In this document: positions 60,957 to 64,000 of the stretch, piece by piece | Numbering within the stretch: the stretch's first letter is position 1 | How the letters are laid out: each line of letters opens with the position of its first letter | Origin: Flavobacteriaceae bacterium | GTDB taxonomy: Bacteria; Bacteroidota; Bacteroidia; Flavobacteriales; Flavobacteriaceae | Length of the DNA: 64,000 bases | Assembly: GCA_004762155.1 (NCBI GenBank) | Contig: SIHP01000002.1 | Coordinates: 400,133 to 464,132, forward strand | Direction: 5' to 3' | Position numbers and translations under genes: made by a program | Notes under the pieces: model-generated | The model's input: the letters and a program-made list of their open reading frames with translations, nothing else | Told to the model about the DNA's origin: nothing | Database searches by the model: none

Positions 60957-61058
60957 TTTTTTTTACTTTTTATAATACACAAAGCTAATAAAACTTAGAT
61001 GCACAACCGAAAAGTTTTGGGTATTATTATCTTTGACTTTTATTTAAAACAGAATTAG

Positions 61059-61490
61059 ATGAATGTACAAATCATAAACAAATCAAAACACGAGATTCCA
61101 AATTACGAAACTGAAGGTGCAGCAGGAATGGATTTACGTGCTAATATTGAAGAAGCAATCACTTTAAAACCTTTAGAAAGAGCTATTGTAAAAACAGGTT
61201 TATTTATTGCATTGCCTGTTGGTTTTGAAGCTCAAGTTAGACCAAGAAGTGGATTAGCAGCTAAAAAAGGAATTACTGTTTTAAATGCCCCAGGAACAAT
61301 TGATGCTGATTATAGAGGTGAAATAGGTGTTATTTTAGTAAACTTATCTAATGAAGAATTTGTAATTAATGATGGTGAACGAATTGCACAATTAATAATT
61401 GCAAAACACGAACGTGTAAATTGGAAAGAAGTTGAAACTTTAAGCGAAACTGAACGCGGCGAAGGCGGATTTGGTAGTACTGGACTTTAA
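61059..61490 (+). CDS. dut: dUTP diphosphatase
   Basis: The 143-residue trimeric enzyme hydrolyses dUTP to dUMP and keeps uracil out of DNA. The five family motifs are in order: AGMDLRANI (1), [11 protein letters not shown] (2), [15 protein letters not shown] (3), RIAQLIIAK (4) and [10 protein letters not shown] (5), including the catalytic Asp in motif 3 and the Phe of motif 5. A TATCTTTG sequence at 61028-61035 could be the -7 box. The gene is followed by a long palindromic terminator. Confidence 0.95.
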   Translation: MNVQIINKSKHEIPNYETEGAAGMDLRANIEEAITLKPLERAIVKTGLFIALPVGFEAQVRPRSGLAAKKGITVLNAPGTIDADYRGEIGVILVNLSNEEFVINDGERIAQLIIAKHERVNWKEVETLSETERGEGGFGSTGL

Positions 61491-61510
61491 TTTTTACTTT
61501 ATTAATATAG

Positions 61511-61550
61511 AATAGCGTTTTAAATATATATTTAAAACGCTATTTTTATT
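61511..61550 (+). terminator. Rho-independent terminator (17-bp perfect palindrome)
   Basis: AATAGCGTTTTAAATAT and ATATTTAAAACGCTATT are exact reverse complements without a spacer, so the loop would be the central A+T bases. A T run follows. It separates dut from the GNAT gene. Confidence 0.85.
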
Positions 61551-61567
61551 TTTAAAATCAATCAACT

Positions 61568-62023
61568 GTGATAACTATAAAAAGAACTGACTCAACAAAT
61601 ACAGATTTTCAAGAACTTGTAAAAGAACTTGATAAAAGTTTAGGTGTTTATTATAAAGAAGAAACTTCTTTTTATGATAAACTAAACAAAATTGAAAAGA
61701 TAAAACAAGCGATTGTTGCTTATGATAAAGAAGGAATTGCTGTTGGTTGTGGTGGTATAAAAAAATATTCTAAAGAAGCTATGGAAATTAAACGAATGTT
61801 TGTTCCATTAACACAAAGAGGAAAAGGAATTGCAACCTTAATATTAAATGAATTAGAAAATTGGAGCAATGAACTACATTTTAAAAAGTGCATTTTAGAA
61901 ACTCTAAAAGAAAAACATTATGCTATTGGTTTTTATAAAAAGAACAACTACAATGAAATTCCAAATTTTGGCGAATATATTAAAGCTGAAAATAGTATTT
62001 GTTTTGAAAAAAAACTTAAATAA
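61568..62023 (+). CDS. GNAT-family N-acetyltransferase
   Basis: The 151-residue protein shows the GNAT fold: ELVKELDKSLGVYYKEE, IVAYDKEGIAVGCGGIKKYS, EIKRMFVPLTQRGKGIATLI (the acetyl-CoA-binding QxxGxG/A motif) and GFYKKNNYNEIPNFGEYI. The start is GTG 61568; no ATG precedes it in frame after the terminator. Substrate unknown. Confidence 0.85.
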   Translation: MITIKRTDSTNTDFQELVKELDKSLGVYYKEETSFYDKLNKIEKIKQAIVAYDKEGIAVGCGGIKKYSKEAMEIKRMFVPLTQRGKGIATLILNELENWSNELHFKKCILETLKEKHYAIGFYKKNNYNEIPNFGEYIKAENSICFEKKLK

Positions 62024-62314
62024 ATCAACATATTTAATAATTATGTTTTAGATGTTAGTAAATTTCATTTCCTACATTATTATAATTAACAACATTTAAA
62101 ACTCTTTCTTATTTAATATTTACTAAATAGTATTTAGTATCAAAACCTATTTTGAAGAGTTAAACGATTTAAATATTCATAATTCTAAAAATAATACTTA
62201 CACTTAAAATTATAAACAGGTTATTAATATCTAAATAATTCATTTGTTTTTTACTGAATTCCTCTTTTATTTCTAACTAAAAATAAGAAAATAGTTATTT
62301 TTTAAATATATTTT
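62024..62314. other. Gene-free A+T-rich interval
   Basis: No frame or RNA-like structure stands out. The 291 bases are almost pure A+T and separate the GNAT gene from the promoter of the SDR gene. A minor part may be the leader or an untranslated 3' end. Confidence 0.5.
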
Positions 62315-62343
62315 TTTGGAAGCCAATTATATGTTTATATTTG
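62315..62343 (+). promoter_or_regulatory. Bacteroidetes-type promoter for the SDR gene
   Basis: TTTG (62315-62318), a 17-base spacer and TATATTTG (62336-62343) fit the consensus closely. The last two bases overlap the inverted-repeat operator at 62342-62364, so a bound repressor would block transcription. Confidence 0.75.
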
Positions 62344-62364
62344 GTCAACCAAACTGGTTGACCA
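62342..62364. promoter_or_regulatory. GntR/FadR-type double operator
   Basis: TGGTCAACCA and TGGTTGACCA are perfect reverse complements separated by AAC, and each arm is itself TGGTnnACCA, the half-site build of FadR-subfamily GntR regulators. The site overlaps the -7 box and lies 73 bases ahead of the SDR start. Confidence 0.75.
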
Positions 62365-62436
62365 GTTTTACATCAATAAAGACTTTTAAAAAAGTTATTT
62401 ATACAAAAAACAAACATAAATTATAAAAGATACATT

Positions 62437-63189
62437 ATGAGTAAATTAGCTATAATCACTGGTGCAACTGGTGGAATTGGTTTTGAAGTAGCAAAAAGAT
62501 TAGGTAAAGATGGATTTACTGTTATCTTAAATGGTATTGAGGATGAGCAAGGTGCTAAAAGAGTAGAAGAATTAACTGCTGAAGGAATTACATCTGAATA
62601 TTACGGTTTTGACGTTACTAATGAAGAAGCTGTAACAGAAAATATTACTAAAATTGGTGAAAAATACGGAAAGATAGACGTATTAGTAAACAATGCTGGT
62701 GGTTTAGGTGGTCGTCAGCGTTTTGAAGAAATGACTACTGACTTTTACCGATTTGTAATGGCATTAAACTTGGATTCTGCATTTTTCGCATCAAGAGCTG
62801 CTATTCCTTTCTTAAAGAAAAGTGATAACGCTTCAATTATTAACTATACTTCTAACGCAGGTTGGAATGCTGGTGGACCAGGTGCTGGAATTTACGGTAC
62901 TTCTAAAGGAGCTGTACATACATTAACAAGAGCTTTAGCTAAAGATTTAGCTGAATACGGAATTAGAGCTAACGCTGTATCTCCTGGTACAATTGATACT
63001 GATTTCCATAAGCAAATTAAATCTACTAAGCCAGAAGTATTTAAATCTTGGGCAAACAACATTATGTTAGGAAGATTAGGTCAGCCAGAAGATGTTGCTG
63101 GTGTTGTTTCTTTCTTAGCAAGTAAAGATGCTGCTTTTATTACTGCTGAAACTATCCAAATTGGTGGTGGTCAAGCTTTAGGAATCTAA
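62437..63189 (+). CDS. Classical SDR dehydrogenase, FadR-type-regulated (possible uronate-pathway reductase)
   Basis: The 250-residue protein has the TGATGGIGFE Rossmann motif, LVNNAGG, the catalytic Ser in NYTSNAGWN, YGTSKGAVHTL with Tyr and Lys, and SPGTIDTDFH. It resembles the FabG/KduD-like SDR enzymes. In flavobacterial alginate and other uronate pathways an SDR of this kind reduces 4-deoxy-L-erythro-5-hexoseulose uronate, and the genes are controlled by GntR/FadR-type repressors. The double TGGTnnACCA operator supports such a role here, but no other pathway gene lies in the window, so the substrate is not proven. Codon use is richer in G+C than its neighbours. Confidence 0.85.
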   Translation: MSKLAIITGATGGIGFEVAKRLGKDGFTVILNGIEDEQGAKRVEELTAEGITSEYYGFDVTNEEAVTENITKIGEKYGKIDVLVNNAGGLGGRQRFEEMTTDFYRFVMALNLDSAFFASRAAIPFLKKSDNASIINYTSNAGWNAGGPGAGIYGTSKGAVHTLTRALAKDLAEYGIRANAVSPGTIDTDFHKQIKSTKPEVFKSWANNIMLGRLGQPEDVAGVVSFLASKDAAFITAETIQIGGGQALGI

Positions 63190-63239
63190 GCAAGATAATA
63201 TCTTTAAAAATTTCTTTAGTTAGAAATTTTGCATAAAAC

Positions 63240-63281
63240 AATAGCGGTTTGTAATTTTATATTACAAACCGCTATTTCTTT
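63240..63281 (+). terminator. Rho-independent terminator
   Basis: ATAGCGGTTTGTAAT (63241-63255) pairs perfectly with ATTACAAACCGCTAT (63261-63275) around five bases, followed by TTTCTTTT. It ends the SDR gene; its ATAGCGGT core is also that of the hairpin at 10240-10281. Confidence 0.85.
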
Positions 63282-63354
63282 TAATAAGTAATAAGTTTCT
63301 ATTTTACAATCGTAAAGTAATAATCAAAAATTAATTACTAAACAAAAGAATTAT

Positions 63355-63789
63355 ATGAGTACTAAAAACATATATTTTATAATAGTAACATTACTATTTT
63401 TATCCTGCAGTAGTTCTAAAACTAAAACAGTAAAATATAAAAATTGTGAATCAAAAGTATTGATTGACTCAAAAACATATATAACTGCTGCAAAGGATTT
63501 TGTAACTATTAACAATTTGGAAATAAATGAAAACTGTTTAACAATTAATTTTAGTGCTAGTGGTTGTAGTGGAAATTCTTGGGAAATAAAACTTATAGAT
63601 TCTGAAGATATTATGGAGTCATTTCCTATTCAAAGGAATTTAATTTTCTCTTTAAAAAATGAAGAACGCTGTATGGCTTATATAACCAAAAAAAGAAGTT
63701 TTGATATTTCAAAATTAAAAATTGAAGGCGAAAAAAAAATAGTTTTGAATATTAAAAATACAAATCAAAAAATAGTTTACAACTATTAA
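63355..63789 (+). CDS. Small lipoprotein (144 aa)
   Basis: A lipobox (IYFIIVTLLFLSCSSSKTKT; Cys18) marks a lipoprotein. The mature part has a beta-rich core with cysteines (LTINFSASGCSGNSWEIKLI) and reads like a small disulphide-bearing domain. Three more cysteines lie at KYKNCESK, NENCLTI and EERCMAY. No family is recognised. The gene is monocistronic, with the SDR terminator just upstream. Confidence 0.7.
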   Translation: MSTKNIYFIIVTLLFLSCSSSKTKTVKYKNCESKVLIDSKTYITAAKDFVTINNLEINENCLTINFSASGCSGNSWEIKLIDSEDIMESFPIQRNLIFSLKNEERCMAYITKKRSFDISKLKIEGEKKIVLNIKNTNQKIVYNY

Positions 63790-63870
63790 AATCTAATATT
63801 TAAATGTTTTTTTGAAAATTGTATAAAAATAAAAAAAAACATTAGATTGTAACCTTCAAGTTATGAATAA

Positions 63871-64000
63871 CTAATACTCTTTATAAACCGCTATCATTTT
63901 TTGATATTCTTTCTTTAATAGATCAAATTCATATAAATATTCATCTCCTTTTTTAAAGCCAAAATTTTCATAGAACTTTAAAGCAGTTGGCTTTTTTTCC
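63871..64000 (-). CDS. GNAT-family acetyltransferase, C-terminal part (continues beyond window)
   Basis: The open frame read on the minus strand from base 64000 to the stop at 63873-63871 gives about 42 residues (EKKPTALKFYENFGFKKGDE, then EYLYEFDLLKKEYQKMIAVY). The ALKFYENFGFKK...EYLYE pattern is the classic end of a GNAT domain. The start lies outside the window. Confidence 0.65.
   Translation of the reverse strand, partial: EKKPTALKFYENFGFKKGDEYLYEFDLLKKEYQKMIAVYKEY

Noticed and set aside
1..64000. CRISPR array, rRNA operon or insertion sequence
   Set aside because: No regularly spaced direct repeats, no rRNA core sequences and no transposase frames with flanking inverted repeats were found.

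Overview
The window comes from a low-GC member of the Bacteroidetes, most likely a marine flavobacterium (family Flavobacteriaceae). This rests on the strongly A+T-rich sequence, promoters of the Bacteroidetes type (TTG, then TAnnTTTG), many short lipoproteins, an ECF sigma factor beside an anti-sigma-like/outer-membrane protein, a type IX secretion (T9SS) C-terminal signal on a GH8 enzyme, and a bare FolB/RimK/PepP/Dut housekeeping set. No rRNA, CRISPR array, integrase or transposase is visible; the only tRNA is tRNA-Cys.

Bases 1-20,400 are chromosomal backbone. A probable TetR-controlled operon (DUF2062, a multi-pass membrane protein, an FG-GAP/ASPIC protein) is followed by a Crp/Fnr regulator, tRNA-Cys, folB, a frameshifted CxxC membrane-protein pseudogene, a secreted BNR/sortilin-like protein, a RimK-type ligase with a zinc carboxypeptidase-like partner, a SulP transporter whose STAS domain is replaced by an NTF2/SnoaL-like domain, a DEAD-box helicase, an apparently inactive S26 peptidase relative, a second Crp/Fnr regulator, a methyltransferase, PepP and a short endonuclease V. 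A fragment duplicating the 3' end of the zinc peptidase gene lies 2.4 kb away from it.

Bases 20,400-37,700 form an accessory island and are the most unusual part. Read in the minus direction it has an endolysin, a holin, two duplicated tail-fibre-like genes, a spanin-like membrane protein, a ~880-residue polymorphic-toxin-like protein ending in a JAMM (HxHP...S..D) metalloprotease domain, and nine small genes that look like an immunity array (one is Imm35; four belong to one paralogous family). The array contains three copies of one hairpin terminator, two copies of a GC-rich hairpin and a truncated second Imm35. Convergent to it is an S24/LexA-like self-cleaving repressor, divergent from a 1,213-residue cytoplasmic protein of unknown function. 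No capsid, portal, terminase or tail-sheath genes are seen. I infer a toxin released by programmed lysis under SOS-like control, not a prophage.

Bases 37,900-64,000 return to backbone: an AlbA_2 ATP-binding protein, aldo/keto reductase and SDR operon, envelope proteins (lipoproteins, HHH coiled-coil protein, OmpA), an ALDH7 dehydrogenase, an ECF sigma operon with a protein that seems to span both membranes, a LuxE-like enzyme, a polysaccharide-lyase-like secreted protein, two tandem YHS proteins, GlpD, a Panacea (PanA) antitoxin with a two-helix membrane partner, a T9SS GH8 glycosidase with BACON and CBM6 modules, an MFS exporter, GpsA, Dut, two GNAT genes, and an SDR dehydrogenase behind a promoter covered by a double TGGTnnACCA operator of the GntR/FadR type. 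No homology search was run; family names come from motifs recognised by eye.
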